A stretch of 10,244 nucleotides of DNA. Source: Hydrogenothermaceae bacterium (GTDB lineage Bacteria > Aquificota > Aquificia > Aquificales > Hydrogenothermaceae). Within the stretch, counting starts at the first letter, position 1; every line of letters starts with the position of its first letter. The position numbers were made by a program, and so were the translations under genes. The notes under the pieces were generated by a model. That model saw only the letters and a program-made list of their open reading frames with translations. It had not been told where the DNA came from and made no database searches. Shown piece after piece: positions 1-6,795 of this stretch. The DNA lies in the NCBI GenBank assembly GCA_026985705.1, contig JALSPY010000168.1:1-10244 (forward strand), written 5' to 3'.

Positions 1-1
1 T

Positions 2-89
2 AAGAAAAATATATTATGAAAATTATCGGTCATAACAGAGAAAAAGAAAAATATATTATGAAAATTATCGGTCATAACAGAGAAAAAGA
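2..89. repeat. Perfect 42-bp tandem duplication over the holB start
   Basis: The sequence has an exact 42-base period from 2 to 89, so two full copies lie head to tail (for example 4-45 and 46-87). Each copy contains the untranslated bases just before the ATG, the ATG itself and the first nine to ten codons of holB. Because 42 is a multiple of three, the two ATGs (16 and 58) are in one frame and the first reads through into the second, giving the repeated peptide MKIIGHNREKE twice. The lack of any mismatch suggests a recent event, or an assembly artefact. Confidence 0.95.
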
Positions 90-996
90 GTTAATAAAGA
101 AGTATTTAGACAAAAATTATTTAGCTTACTCATTTCTTTTTGAAGGTAAGGATTGTATAGGAAAGAAAGCAGTAGCTTTACAAACTGCAAAATCCTTTCT
201 ATGTGAAACAGAGTATAATCTCGGTTGTGGAGAGTGTCAAAGCTGTAAACTTGTAGAAAATACAATCTTATCTATTTATGACAATAAAAGGGATATTACA
301 ACTCATCCTTTTATAAAGATTGTATCCCCCGAAAATAATAAAGAGATAAAAATAGACCAGATAAGAGATATTATTCAATTTTTAAAACTTAAGTCTAAAA
401 CAGGTAAAGTTGTCATTATTGAAAATGCTGAGAAGATGAATATAGAAGCTTCAAACAGTCTTTTAAAAACATTAGAAGAGCCACCAGAGAAAACATTAAT
501 AATATTAACAACCTCTAACATCACTAAACTTTTACCTACAATAGTATCAAGAACTTTAAAAGTAAGGTTTTCTCCGTTAACAGATGAAGAGGTAAAGGAA
601 ATTTTAAAAATTAAAGGAGCTGATAAAAAAAATATTAATATAGATATTTTAGTAAGTTTAGCCGAAGGTAGCTTATGTCTTCCAGAAAAGATATTAAAAA
701 ATCCGGTTTTATTCAAATATGCTAAAGATTTTTTTAATTTGCTTGTTTCAAAAGTTAATCATATAGAGGGTATTATTAGACTTGCTGAGCTGATAGATAA
801 ACTTGAATATGAGGATATAAAGGTTATATTAACTATCCTTGACATATACATATATAGGAAAACTTTAAAAGGTAAAATTTCAACTGAGCTTTATGAAAAA
901 TTTATATTAGAAAGTAAACTGTTAGATAGAGCAATATCCAAAGGTGTTAAAAAGAAATTGGCTTTTGAGGGATTTTATTTTAAACTAGTTAGCTAG
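58..996 (+). CDS. holB: DNA polymerase III subunit delta' (clamp-loader)
   Basis: Encodes the delta' subunit of the clamp loader, a cytoplasmic AAA+-fold protein that helps DnaX and delta open the sliding clamp. Counting from the ATG at 58 (312 aa): the conserved opening IIGHNREKELIKKYL, a degenerate P-loop GKDCIGKK (30-37), a zinc-binding cysteine set C49, C57, C60, C63, a Walker B-like stretch VIIENAEKM (119-127), the family hallmark SNSLLKTLEEPP (132-143) and SRT at 164-166, where the family usually has SRC. The C-terminal part is helical, as expected for the collar domain. Two in-frame ATGs exist, at 16 and 58, because the start region is tandemly duplicated. I chose 58 because it gives the usual N-terminus; starting at 16 adds a 14-residue copy of the same sequence. 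No clear Shine-Dalgarno precedes either. The TAA at 1-3 may end an upstream gene outside the window. Confidence 0.92.
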   Translation: MKIIGHNREKELIKKYLDKNYLAYSFLFEGKDCIGKKAVALQTAKSFLCETEYNLGCGECQSCKLVENTILSIYDNKRDITTHPFIKIVSPENNKEIKIDQIRDIIQFLKLKSKTGKVVIIENAEKMNIEASNSLLKTLEEPPEKTLIILTTSNITKLLPTIVSRTLKVRFSPLTDEEVKEILKIKGADKKNINIDILVSLAEGSLCLPEKILKNPVLFKYAKDFFNLLVSKVNHIEGIIRLAELIDKLEYEDIKVILTILDIYIYRKTLKGKISTELYEKFILESKLLDRAISKGVKKKLAFEGFYFKLVS

Positions 997-1044
997 AGCT
1001 TACTAATTATATTTAATAATAAAAGCAAGGGAGGTAGATTTGCT

Positions 1045-1908
1045 ATGCAATCAGCACAAAGTTGTCAACAACCTTCATACTGGGAAACTCATAAATTTAC
1101 AATTCTTCGTAATACGGTTTATATAATTGTTATATTAGCCCTAATAATTATTCCAACTTTCAAAATTGCAAAGATTGATTTAGCCCATAATGAAGCTTGG
1201 ATATTTGGAGAAAGAGTTTCCGTTGAGGATGGTTTAGCTCCAGTAATATTTGCAGCAGGTTTTTTTGCAATTCTAGTTATTGTGATGAATCTTGTGAATG
1301 GTAGAGTATTCTGTGGTTGGATATGTCCCGGTGGTTTTGTAGCTGAGCTACAGGAAAACTTAAGAAGAAAATTTTTGGGAATTAGAAGCTCTTCAGGACA
1401 AAAAATTTTATATTGGATTATAACCTTAATAGTTTCTATACTCTTTACACTTTTATTTTTTAACTGGGTTACAGATTTAAGGGTATTTTTCTACTATACA
1501 AATCCTACTTTTGCTGGAATGTGGTTTACATTTTTAGCTGTTTTAGGAATTGTTTACTTTGAGTTATTTATTGGTAAAAGATGGTGTAGAACCTTCTGTC
1601 CTACTGGTATATATCAAAAGATAACTCCTTACCACCACAAATTTAAACCAACGATGAAACCACAATTTGATTTAAAGGACTGTGGACATTGTAGAGAGTG
1701 TATTAAAAACTGTCCAATGGCATTAGACCCTAGAAGAATGGCTTATATAAACGATTTCTATAAAGGAATTCAGGCTTGCATAGTTTGCGGAACTTGTGTT
1801 GATACCTGTAAACAGGTTAGATTATCAGAATGTAAAGAAGAGCTTATGACTTGGGTTCAGGAGCTGCCACCAAGAGATCCATCTTTCATATCAGGAAAAA
1901 CACATTAA
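1045..1908 (+). CDS. NapH/CcoG-type membrane polyferredoxin (4Fe-4S)
   Basis: A 287-aa inner-membrane iron-sulfur protein, probably passing electrons from quinol or another donor to a partner enzyme. Four hydrophobic spans are visible (about 22-40, 64-84, 121-140, 158-175). Two cytoplasmic-type CxxxCP motifs follow spans 2 and 4: CGWICP (90-95) and CRTFCP (181-186). The C-terminus carries two 4Fe-4S ferredoxin motifs: C213, C216, C219, C223-Pro and C245, C248, C251, C255. Length and order match NapH/MauN-like proteins; CcoG (FixG/RdxA) shares the core but is usually over 400 aa with an extra C-terminal domain that is absent here. The start is well supported by AAGGGAGGT at 1027-1035, nine bases before the ATG. 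No napA, napG or cytochrome oxidase gene lies nearby, so its partner is unknown. Confidence 0.85.
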   Translation: MQSAQSCQQPSYWETHKFTILRNTVYIIVILALIIIPTFKIAKIDLAHNEAWIFGERVSVEDGLAPVIFAAGFFAILVIVMNLVNGRVFCGWICPGGFVAELQENLRRKFLGIRSSSGQKILYWIITLIVSILFTLLFFNWVTDLRVFFYYTNPTFAGMWFTFLAVLGIVYFELFIGKRWCRTFCPTGIYQKITPYHHKFKPTMKPQFDLKDCGHCRECIKNCPMALDPRRMAYINDFYKGIQACIVCGTCVDTCKQVRLSECKEELMTWVQELPPRDPSFISGKTH

Positions 1909-1992
1909 ATCTTTTTTCATTCCATTCTTATTTCTTTTCTATAATTTTTTACAGATAAAAAAAGTTTTATAGCTTTCTAATTAGCTATATAG

Positions 1993-2142
1993 CAGTCTTT
2001 GTTAAATTGGAAACTAAGGTTAATAGTAGAAAAGGCATTTAATTCAAAGAAGTTAAAGGGAAAACTAAAACATTTAAGCTCTGAACTACCGAAAACTCAT
2101 GAATTGTTTCTTATTTCTCTTCTTTTATTGATGTTTTCTTGA
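1993..2142 (+). pseudogene. Possible C-terminal remnant of a transposase
   Basis: A stop-free stretch of 49 codons follows an in-frame TAG (1990-1992) and ends at TGA 2140-2142. It has no start codon near its beginning. The translation opens QSLLNWKLRLIVEKAFNSKK, continues with the basic stretch KLKGKLKHLSSELPKTHEL, and ends in a hydrophobic run of Leu and Ile. A Trp-containing helix, a Lys-rich segment and a hydrophobic end resemble the C-termini of some DDE transposases, but I cannot assign a family. It may be chance coding in AT-rich DNA. Confidence 0.25.
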
Positions 2143-2188
2143 ATATTTTTAAAAATAAATTTTAGTCTTTCTTACTTAAGAAATATAT

Positions 2189-2216
2189 TTGACTTTTTAT
2201 TAATTTTCTTTATAAT
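2189..2216 (+). promoter_or_regulatory. Sigma70-type promoter of the peroxiredoxin gene
   Basis: TTGACT (2189-2194) and a perfect TATAAT (2211-2216) are separated by 16 bases. Transcription would start near 2223, leaving a leader of about 28 bases that holds the AGGAGGT ribosome binding site. This is the best -35/-10 pair seen in the window. Confidence 0.7.
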
Positions 2217-2250
2217 AAAATATAAAAAATAAAAACTAGGAGGTTTGGAA

Positions 2251-2922
2251 ATGGAGGAAGTAAACAGATTTCCATTAATAGGTGAAGAATTTCCAAAATT
2301 AAAAGTAAAAACAACACAGGGAATTAAAACTTTACCTGATGATTATAAAGGAAAATGGTTCGTTTTATTTAGTCATCCAGCTGATTTTACACCTGTTTGC
2401 ACAACAGAGTTTGTAGCTTTCCAAATGAAAAAGGACGAATTTGATAAGCTCAATTGTGAGTTAATCGGTTTATCAATAGACCAAGTATTCTCCCATATTA
2501 AATGGATTGAGTGGATAAAGGAAAACAGAGGTTATGAGATAACATTCCCAATTATTGCTGATGATATGGGAGAGGTAGCTAAAAGATTAGGAATGATACA
2601 TCCAAACAAAGGAACTAACACAGTTAGAGCAGTATTTATAGTTGATGATAAGGGAATTATAAGGGCTATACTATACTATCCACAAGAGGTTGGAAGAAAT
2701 ATAAATGAGATTTTAAGAACAGTAAAAGCTCTACAAACATCTGATAAATATGGAGTTGCAACTCCTGCAAACTGGCCAGAAAACCCAGTGTTAAAAGACA
2801 GAGTTATAATACCACCAGCTTCATCTATTGCAGAGAAAGAAGAAAGATTAAAAAGAGCTGAAAAAGGTGAAATTGAATGTTTTGATTGGTGGTTCTGTCA
2901 TAAGTCTTTAGAGGATAAATAA
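2251..2922 (+). CDS. Peroxiredoxin, Prx6 family (archaeal/thermophile type)
   Basis: A 223-aa thiol peroxidase that reduces hydrogen peroxide and organic peroxides in the cytoplasm. The peroxidatic cysteine is C50 in PADFTPVCTTEF; the supporting arginine is R126 in TVRAVF. The C-terminal extension ends with ECFDWWFCHK, giving C210 and C216. This is the pattern of the archaeal Prx6 group, where a Cys in a CxDWWFC motif resolves the oxidised C50 (in the Aeropyrum enzyme the three cysteines are at about 50, 207 and 213). The start at ATG 2251 is chosen because AGGAGGT (2238-2244) sits six bases upstream; an in-frame TTG at 2245 directly abuts the Shine-Dalgarno and cannot be used efficiently. 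It has its own promoter and is not in an operon. The bioC gene converges on it with only 28 T-rich bases between and no hairpin visible. Confidence 0.95.
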   Translation: MEEVNRFPLIGEEFPKLKVKTTQGIKTLPDDYKGKWFVLFSHPADFTPVCTTEFVAFQMKKDEFDKLNCELIGLSIDQVFSHIKWIEWIKENRGYEITFPIIADDMGEVAKRLGMIHPNKGTNTVRAVFIVDDKGIIRAILYYPQEVGRNINEILRTVKALQTSDKYGVATPANWPENPVLKDRVIIPPASSIAEKEERLKRAEKGEIECFDWWFCHKSLEDK

Positions 2923-2950
2923 TATAAGTTTTCTTTTTTTCCTTCTCCTT

Positions 2951-3667
2951 TTACTTTTTTACCTTAACATATAAAAGTTTATAATTTAAAGAGCATTTTT
3001 TCTGCCAATTTTTAAATTTACTTACAATTAATCTCTTTCTTTTAAAATTATTATCATTTGTATTTAGACTAACTCCTGTTTTATGTAAATGTAGTAGTAG
3101 TCTATATCCATCTTCAAAGTCTATACAGTAATCTAAGATTTTAACTTTATCTAATTGAAAATTATACTTTTCCAATAAAAATAAAATCTCCTCTTTAGAT
3201 AAAAATTTAAACTTTTCTGATTTCAATAAAAAATTAATAAACTCTAAACTTCCTTTAATTGGAATATTAAAAATAAAATAACTATCCTCTTTTAAAATTC
3301 TATTAATTTCTTTAAAGGAGCTATTTAGATTAGTCCAATGTAAAGAAAAACTAGAAAGAACAAAATCAAAGGAGTTATTTTTAAATGGTAGATTTTCTAT
3401 ATCTCCCTGAATTAACGGAAAAGTTTTTATTTTACTCTGTTTCAGCATTTCCCTTGATATATCCAAATTAATCAAATAACAATTAAAACTTTTAAGATTT
3501 TTAGATATATAACCTGTTCCACTTCCTAAATCTAAACCTAAACCTCTTATGTTTTCTTTACCAAACTGTATTAAGTCTTTAGAAGCTTTCTCTTGAAGAT
3601 AAGCCTCTCTACTATAACTTTCAGCAAATCTTGAAAAGGAAAACTTTACTAAATTTTTACTTATCAT
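2951..3667 (-). CDS. bioC: Malonyl-ACP O-methyltransferase BioC
   Basis: A 238-aa SAM-dependent methyltransferase that caps malonyl-ACP (or -CoA) as a methyl ester so that fatty acid synthesis can build the pimeloyl chain of biotin. The N-terminus has the BioC-like pattern SFSRFAESYSREAYLQEKAS (10-29). SAM motif I is DLGSGTGYI (46-54), motif II-like acidic D69 lies in NLDIS, GDIENLPF spans 88-95, and SLHW at 108-111 matches the family's L(Q/H)W signature. The C-terminal segment LLHLHKTGVSLN also follows BioC. It lies two bases after the stop of the BioH-like gene on the same strand and is surely co-transcribed with it, which supports the biotin role over a generic class I methyltransferase. 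Confidence 0.85.
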   Translation of the reverse strand: MISKNLVKFSFSRFAESYSREAYLQEKASKDLIQFGKENIRGLGLDLGSGTGYISKNLKSFNCYLINLDISREMLKQSKIKTFPLIQGDIENLPFKNNSFDFVLSSFSLHWTNLNSSFKEINRILKEDSYFIFNIPIKGSLEFINFLLKSEKFKFLSKEEILFLLEKYNFQLDKVKILDYCIDFEDGYRLLLHLHKTGVSLNTNDNNFKRKRLIVSKFKNWQKKCSLNYKLLYVKVKK

Positions 3668-3669
3668 CT

Positions 3670-4332
3670 TTAAAGATATTCCAGAATTAATTCAGGTTTA
3701 CTTAAAAATGGTGCATGATGCTCCTTAGTTAAGATTAAAGAACTGTTTTTAATTTCCTTGTTAGCAAAGACAGAACCTCTATAATTAATAATTCTGTCAT
3801 CTTTTCCAGCAATAAGTATAGTTTCAATATCTATATTTTTTAAGCTGTCTGTTAAATCTAACTCTATAAACTCTTTTAAAATAGCTAATCCACCATCTTT
3901 TAAAGGCAGAGGAATAGTCTTAAACTCATTATCTACAGCAGTTTTTCTAAATTGATAAACTGTATTTTCAAAATCTTTTCTCAATTGTATCATAAAAGCC
4001 TTTATACCTTTTGGAGAGTGCCCTAACTCTTCGTCTTTAAATTTTGGAGAAAAACCAATTAAAACTAATTTTTTTAAATTATTTGGTTTGTTTAAAGCTG
4101 TTAGAATAGATAGACTAGCTCCTAAAGACCAGCCTATAACTGTTATATCTTCATTAAAGTTATCTATCAAATCTGATAATTCTAAAGCAAAATTTTTTAA
4201 TATATCTTTCTTTTTATAATACTCTTTTCCATTATGAAATGGTAAATCTATGAATAATGAATTTTCTAATCCATAAAAATCTTTCCAAATATCCCTTGAG
4301 AAACTCCAACCGTGTAAAAATATGTATTTCAT
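3670..4332 (-). CDS. bioH: BioH-like pimeloyl-ACP methyl ester carboxylesterase
   Basis: A 220-aa alpha/beta hydrolase, predicted to remove the methyl group from pimeloyl-ACP methyl ester and so end the BioC-BioH elongation cycle before BioF. Visible residues: oxyanion-loop HGW (7-9), nucleophile S69 in GWSLGA, acid D179 in GKDDR and catalytic H206 in HHAPFLSKP, closely matching the HAPFISHP motif of E. coli BioH. It is somewhat shorter than E. coli BioH (256 aa), mostly in the lid region (about 105-160). First gene of a two-gene unit with bioC. No good Shine-Dalgarno is visible before the ATG at 4332; the leader is short and overlaps a predicted operator. Other biotin esterase types (BioG, BioK, BioV and similar) do the same job, so the exact subfamily is an inference. 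Confidence 0.8.
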   Translation of the reverse strand: MKYIFLHGWSFSRDIWKDFYGLENSLFIDLPFHNGKEYYKKKDILKNFALELSDLIDNFNEDITVIGWSLGASLSILTALNKPNNLKKLVLIGFSPKFKDEELGHSPKGIKAFMIQLRKDFENTVYQFRKTAVDNEFKTIPLPLKDGGLAILKEFIELDLTDSLKNIDIETILIAGKDDRIINYRGSVFANKEIKNSSLILTKEHHAPFLSKPELILEYL

Positions 4333-4336
4333 TTAC

Positions 4337-4370
4337 TATGTTAACCATCTTAAATATTACTATTAACATA
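4337..4370. promoter_or_regulatory. Inverted-repeat operator, BirA-like, of bioH-bioC
   Basis: Perfect arms TATGTTAA (4337-4344) and TTAACATA (4363-4370) flank an 18-base spacer. Read as half-sites, the left is TATGTTAACC and the right TATTAACATA, with 14 bases between; eight of ten positions are symmetrical. The known BirA biotin operator is a pair of TTGTTAACC/GGTTAACAA-like half-sites with a spacer of about 14-16 bases, so size and core agree while the outer bases differ. It begins at the edge of the -10 and covers the predicted transcription start and most of the leader, a position where a bound repressor would block the biotin genes. Confidence 0.5.
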
Positions 4371-4378
4371 TTATAACA
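4370..4378 (-). promoter_or_regulatory. Extended -10 promoter of the bioH-bioC unit
   Basis: Read on the minus strand, TGTTATAAT gives an extended -10 (TGn followed by a perfect TATAAT at 4375-4370). A consensus -35 is not seen at the usual distance, which the TGn element can compensate for. Transcription would begin near 4363, about 31 bases before the bioH ATG, inside the inverted repeat 4337-4370. Confidence 0.55.
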
Positions 4379-4446
4379 GTGTCTTAATCAAAATTTTTCA
4401 TTATTATTAATAAATGTTTTAAATAAAAATTTAGAAGGTTGCTTAA

Positions 4447-5763
4447 ATGGGAGTAAGGATAATTGCTCTTTTAGTTTTTTTATTAATACCGTTTGAAGTA
4501 TACTCTCAGGATATTGATTTGTTATTAAAGGAGGCTTATAGATATGCAAAGGAGGAAAGTATAGATGATATTTACGACTTAACAGTAGGTTTCTTTTTAG
4601 ATGGTTTATACAATGATACTATAGATAGAGGAAAAAAATTTTTAAATGAGTATTATAAGGATGACATAAAAAAGGATACGGTTATAGAGATATTAGCCTA
4701 TATCTACTACAAACAGGAAGATTATAAAAATTTAAAAAATTTATGGGATAGATACAAAAATCAAATAAGTTGGGATACAAAATTAAGGGTTTTTCAGTTA
4801 TTAAACAACTATTTAGTTGAAAAATTGAGATATAAGGAGGCATATAAATTAAGAAAAAAATACAGTTATCTATTTCAAAGACCACCTTCTTTTGAAATTA
4901 TTGCTCCCAAACTACAAGCATTTAAACCAAATATTAATATATTCCAACTAAAGGATGAGATTTATATAGGACAGAATGTTTTATATGTTGCTAAAAGAAA
5001 AACAAATCTATATCAAGTTGCTAAAGATTTAGATATGGGATTTGATGAAATGAAACTTGCAAATCCAACTGTAAATCCGCTGATAGTTTTAAAAGGAATG
5101 GTTATATTTGTGCCAAGAAAAAGAATACTTCCTAAAGTTGATTTTGAAGTTGGAACGATATACATAAATCTAGGAGAAAAAAGATTATACTATCCTGTTA
5201 AGGATGACAATGATAATATTTTAGTTATTAGTATTCCTATTGGTATTGGAACAGATGATAATCAATCTCCAATAGGTGAGTTTAAAATTTCCGAGAAGAG
5301 AAAAAATCCCTCTTGGTATGTTCCTGAAAGTATAAGAAAAGAAAATCCAGATTTACCTAAGGTATTCCCACCGGGACCAGATAACCCATTGGGAACACGG
5401 GCTATGAGATTAGGACATACAAGCTTTTTAATGCATGGAACAAGTAAAAGATTTGGAATTGGTATGAGAGTAAGTCATGGATGTATAAGGATGTATAACA
5501 AAGATGTTGAAAAACTTTTTGAAATTGTAAAAGTTGGAACTAAAGTGATAAGTGTTGAGCTAAATTACAAAAATTTTATTAGAGGAAACAAGGGATTATT
5601 GGAAGTTCACGGTGAAAGAAAATATAAAATAGGTTTAAGTAATGAGGACATTAGATTTCTTAAAATCTATTTTAACAGTGGAGGAATAAATGTAAGTGAA
5701 AAATTAATAGAATACATAGCTACAATGAGAAGAGGATATTTAAATGAGATAGAGAATCAATAA
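4447..5763 (+). CDS. Secreted L,D-transpeptidase (YkuD) with LysM-like segment
   Basis: A 438-aa exported enzyme that forms 3-3 cross-links in peptidoglycan or attaches proteins to it. Residues 1-20 form a signal peptide (hydrophobic IIALLVFLLIPF, probable cleavage after VYS). Residues 25-145 are helical and TPR-like. A LysM-like segment covers about 172-225 (TNLYQVAKDLDMGFDEMKLA, ending GMVIFVPRK). The YkuD catalytic domain spans about 233-372 with SPIGEFKI (274-281), GTRAMRLG (316-323), H330 in LMHGT, and the active-site motif SHGCIRM (343-349) with nucleophile C346 and H344. About 65 residues after the domain have no clear match. The Shine-Dalgarno AGAAGG (4433-4438) is eight bases before the ATG. 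It diverges from the bio unit, with a shared 114-bp control region. Confidence 0.9.
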   Translation: MGVRIIALLVFLLIPFEVYSQDIDLLLKEAYRYAKEESIDDIYDLTVGFFLDGLYNDTIDRGKKFLNEYYKDDIKKDTVIEILAYIYYKQEDYKNLKNLWDRYKNQISWDTKLRVFQLLNNYLVEKLRYKEAYKLRKKYSYLFQRPPSFEIIAPKLQAFKPNINIFQLKDEIYIGQNVLYVAKRKTNLYQVAKDLDMGFDEMKLANPTVNPLIVLKGMVIFVPRKRILPKVDFEVGTIYINLGEKRLYYPVKDDNDNILVISIPIGIGTDDNQSPIGEFKISEKRKNPSWYVPESIRKENPDLPKVFPPGPDNPLGTRAMRLGHTSFLMHGTSKRFGIGMRVSHGCIRMYNKDVEKLFEIVKVGTKVISVELNYKNFIRGNKGLLEVHGERKYKIGLSNEDIRFLKIYFNSGGINVSEKLIEYIATMRRGYLNEIENQ

Positions 5764-5825
5764 TTTTTTCCTTTATTTTTTTTCTTTTTATTTTATATAA
5801 CATAGTGGACTGAATATCAATATAA

Positions 5826-6148
5826 AAATTAAATTATTTTAAAAAGTTTAATAAAGCAAAAAAGCAACTAAAAGGAAAACAAGAAGGTAAACCAGTAAAA
5901 TACAGATACGAAACAATATTCCTAGGATTTGCTATGAAAATTTCACTTGACCTATCGTTCAGAGAAATAGAAGAATATCTAAGAAATTACTTACCATCAG
6001 GTGAAGTTTTAGACCATACAGAACGTACTATCTATTTAAAAAGTTTCCAATAGGAAAAATAGGAAAGATAATAAAACAAACAGCAGGAAAAATAATAAAT
6101 GAAAAATTCTTTAATATCACTTATTTTGCTAACTACCAATTAAAGTAA
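5826..6148 (+). pseudogene. Frameshifted insertion-sequence transposase fragment
   Basis: The first part (5826-6053, open but without a plausible start, closed by TAG) contains YRYETIFLGFAMKISLDLSF followed by REIEEYLRNYLPSGEVLDHT and ERTIYLKSF. A helix-turn-helix style region with SxREIEEYLR and then HT-TIY is typical of the N-terminal part of DDE transposases (IS5-like groups have a similar LSLRxLExFLR pattern). Coding sense continues in the next frame from about 6047 as PIGKIGKIIKQTAGKI and ends NITYFANYQLK at TAA 6146-6148, so one frame change has occurred, and the catalytic centre is missing. It is clearly dead. The family assignment is an inference. Confidence 0.6.
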
Positions 6149-6158
6149 TAAATTGAGA

Positions 6159-6164
6159 TATAAT
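6159..6164 (+). promoter_or_regulatory. Possible -10 of the efp operon
   Basis: A perfect TATAAT lies 37 bases before the efp ATG, directly after the IS remnant; transcription would start near 6171. No TTGACA-like -35 is seen 16-18 bases upstream (the bases there read CCAATTA), so support is modest in such AT-rich DNA. Confidence 0.35.
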
Positions 6165-6201
6165 ATTGCTTTGTTATAAGAAATTTTTTGGAGAGAAATT
6201 T

Positions 6202-6774
6202 ATGGGAGTAAAGATAGGAATTAATCAGATTAAAAAAGACATGTTTATAATCCACGATGGACAAACATTCAGAGTTTTAGATTATGACCATGTTAAACCG
6301 GGAAAGGGACAAGCATTTGTTAGAGTTAAAGCTAAAAATATGAAAACTGGAAATGTTATAGAAATAACCTATAAATCTTCAGACAGTATAGAGTTAGCAG
6401 ATTTTGAGCAGAAACAGATGGCATACTCCTACACAGATGGAGATTTTTACTGGTTTATTGATGCAAACACTGGAGATATGATTGGAGTTTCTGCAGACGT
6501 AATTGAAAAAGAAGCTCAATTTTTAAAAGAAGGTATGGAGGTTTTTATATTCTTAGATAATGGACAACCTATAGGAGTGGAATTACCTAAGGCAGCTGTT
6601 TATGAAGTTATAGAGACAGAACCGGGATTTAAAGGTGATACTGCCACAAACACATATAAACCTGCAAAAATTGATACAGGAGCAATAGTTCAAGTTCCAT
6701 TGTTTATAAATGAAGGGGATAAAATTAAGATAGATTTAAGGACAGGTGAATACATAGAGAGAGTTAACAAATAA
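6202..6774 (+). CDS. efp: Translation elongation factor P
   Basis: A 190-aa tRNA-shaped protein that binds between the ribosomal P and E sites and relieves stalling at consecutive prolines. Three beta-barrel domains are expected and the length is typical. Domain I carries the loop VKPGKGQAFVRVK (31-43), with K35 at the tip where E. coli EF-P has its modified lysine (K34). The C-terminus has the conserved GDKIKIDLRTGEYIERV. The start is taken at ATG 6202, preceded by GGAGAG (6190-6195) at six bases; an in-frame TTG at 6166 would add 12 residues that the family lacks and has no ribosome binding site. First gene of a plus-strand string; the next gene, accB, follows 21 bases later, a pairing common in bacteria. 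Confidence 0.97.
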   Translation: MGVKIGINQIKKDMFIIHDGQTFRVLDYDHVKPGKGQAFVRVKAKNMKTGNVIEITYKSSDSIELADFEQKQMAYSYTDGDFYWFIDANTGDMIGVSADVIEKEAQFLKEGMEVFIFLDNGQPIGVELPKAAVYEVIETEPGFKGDTATNTYKPAKIDTGAIVQVPLFINEGDKIKIDLRTGEYIERVNK

Positions 6775-6795
6775 AACTAAACTTAGGGTGTAATT

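Larger units (their letters stand above)
1909..2250. other. Gene-poor AT-rich spacer
   Basis: About 340 bases between the polyferredoxin and peroxiredoxin genes without an intact gene. It begins with T-rich DNA, contains a small stem (TATAGCT 1968-1974 with AGCTATA 1983-1989, loop 8) with no T-tract downstream on the plus strand, then a 49-codon stop-free stretch with transposase-like flavour (1993-2142), and ends with the peroxiredoxin promoter (2189-2216) and ribosome binding site (2238-2244). I see no convincing terminator or RNA gene. Confidence 0.6.
5764..6201. other. Spacer holding an IS remnant and the efp leader
   Basis: About 440 bases without an intact gene between the L,D-transpeptidase and efp. 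The first 50 bases are a pyrimidine-rich tract just after the stop codon but without a hairpin. The middle (5826-6148) is a frameshifted transposase fragment, and the end holds a TATAAT and the efp ribosome binding site. I could not find clear terminal inverted repeats or a target-site duplication around the fragment. Confidence 0.7.

Noticed and set aside
2..89. Direct repeat as the edge of a CRISPR array
   Set aside because: Only two copies, head to tail with no spacer, and part of the holB coding sequence.
65..265. Open minus-strand frame opposite holB
   Set aside because: Lies wholly within holB, has no recognisable protein pattern; explained by the strong coding sequence on the plus strand. 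The same holds for 375-716.
1968..1989. Stem-loop TATAGCT/AGCTATA after the polyferredoxin gene as a terminator
   Set aside because: The stem is short and AT-rich and has no T-tract on the plus strand; the T-tract would exist only when read on the minus strand, where there is no gene to terminate.
2144..2157. 14-bp palindrome TATTTTTAAAAATA
   Set aside because: Made only of A and T in very AT-rich DNA and not positioned relative to a promoter; likely chance.
4682..4885. Open minus-strand frame opposite the L,D-transpeptidase gene
   Set aside because: Antisense to a clear gene and without a sensible protein or ribosome binding site.
6166..6201. Upstream TTG start that would extend EF-P by 12 residues
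   Set aside because: The extension is not part of the EF-P family, no ribosome binding site precedes it, and GGAGAG is well placed for the ATG at 6202.
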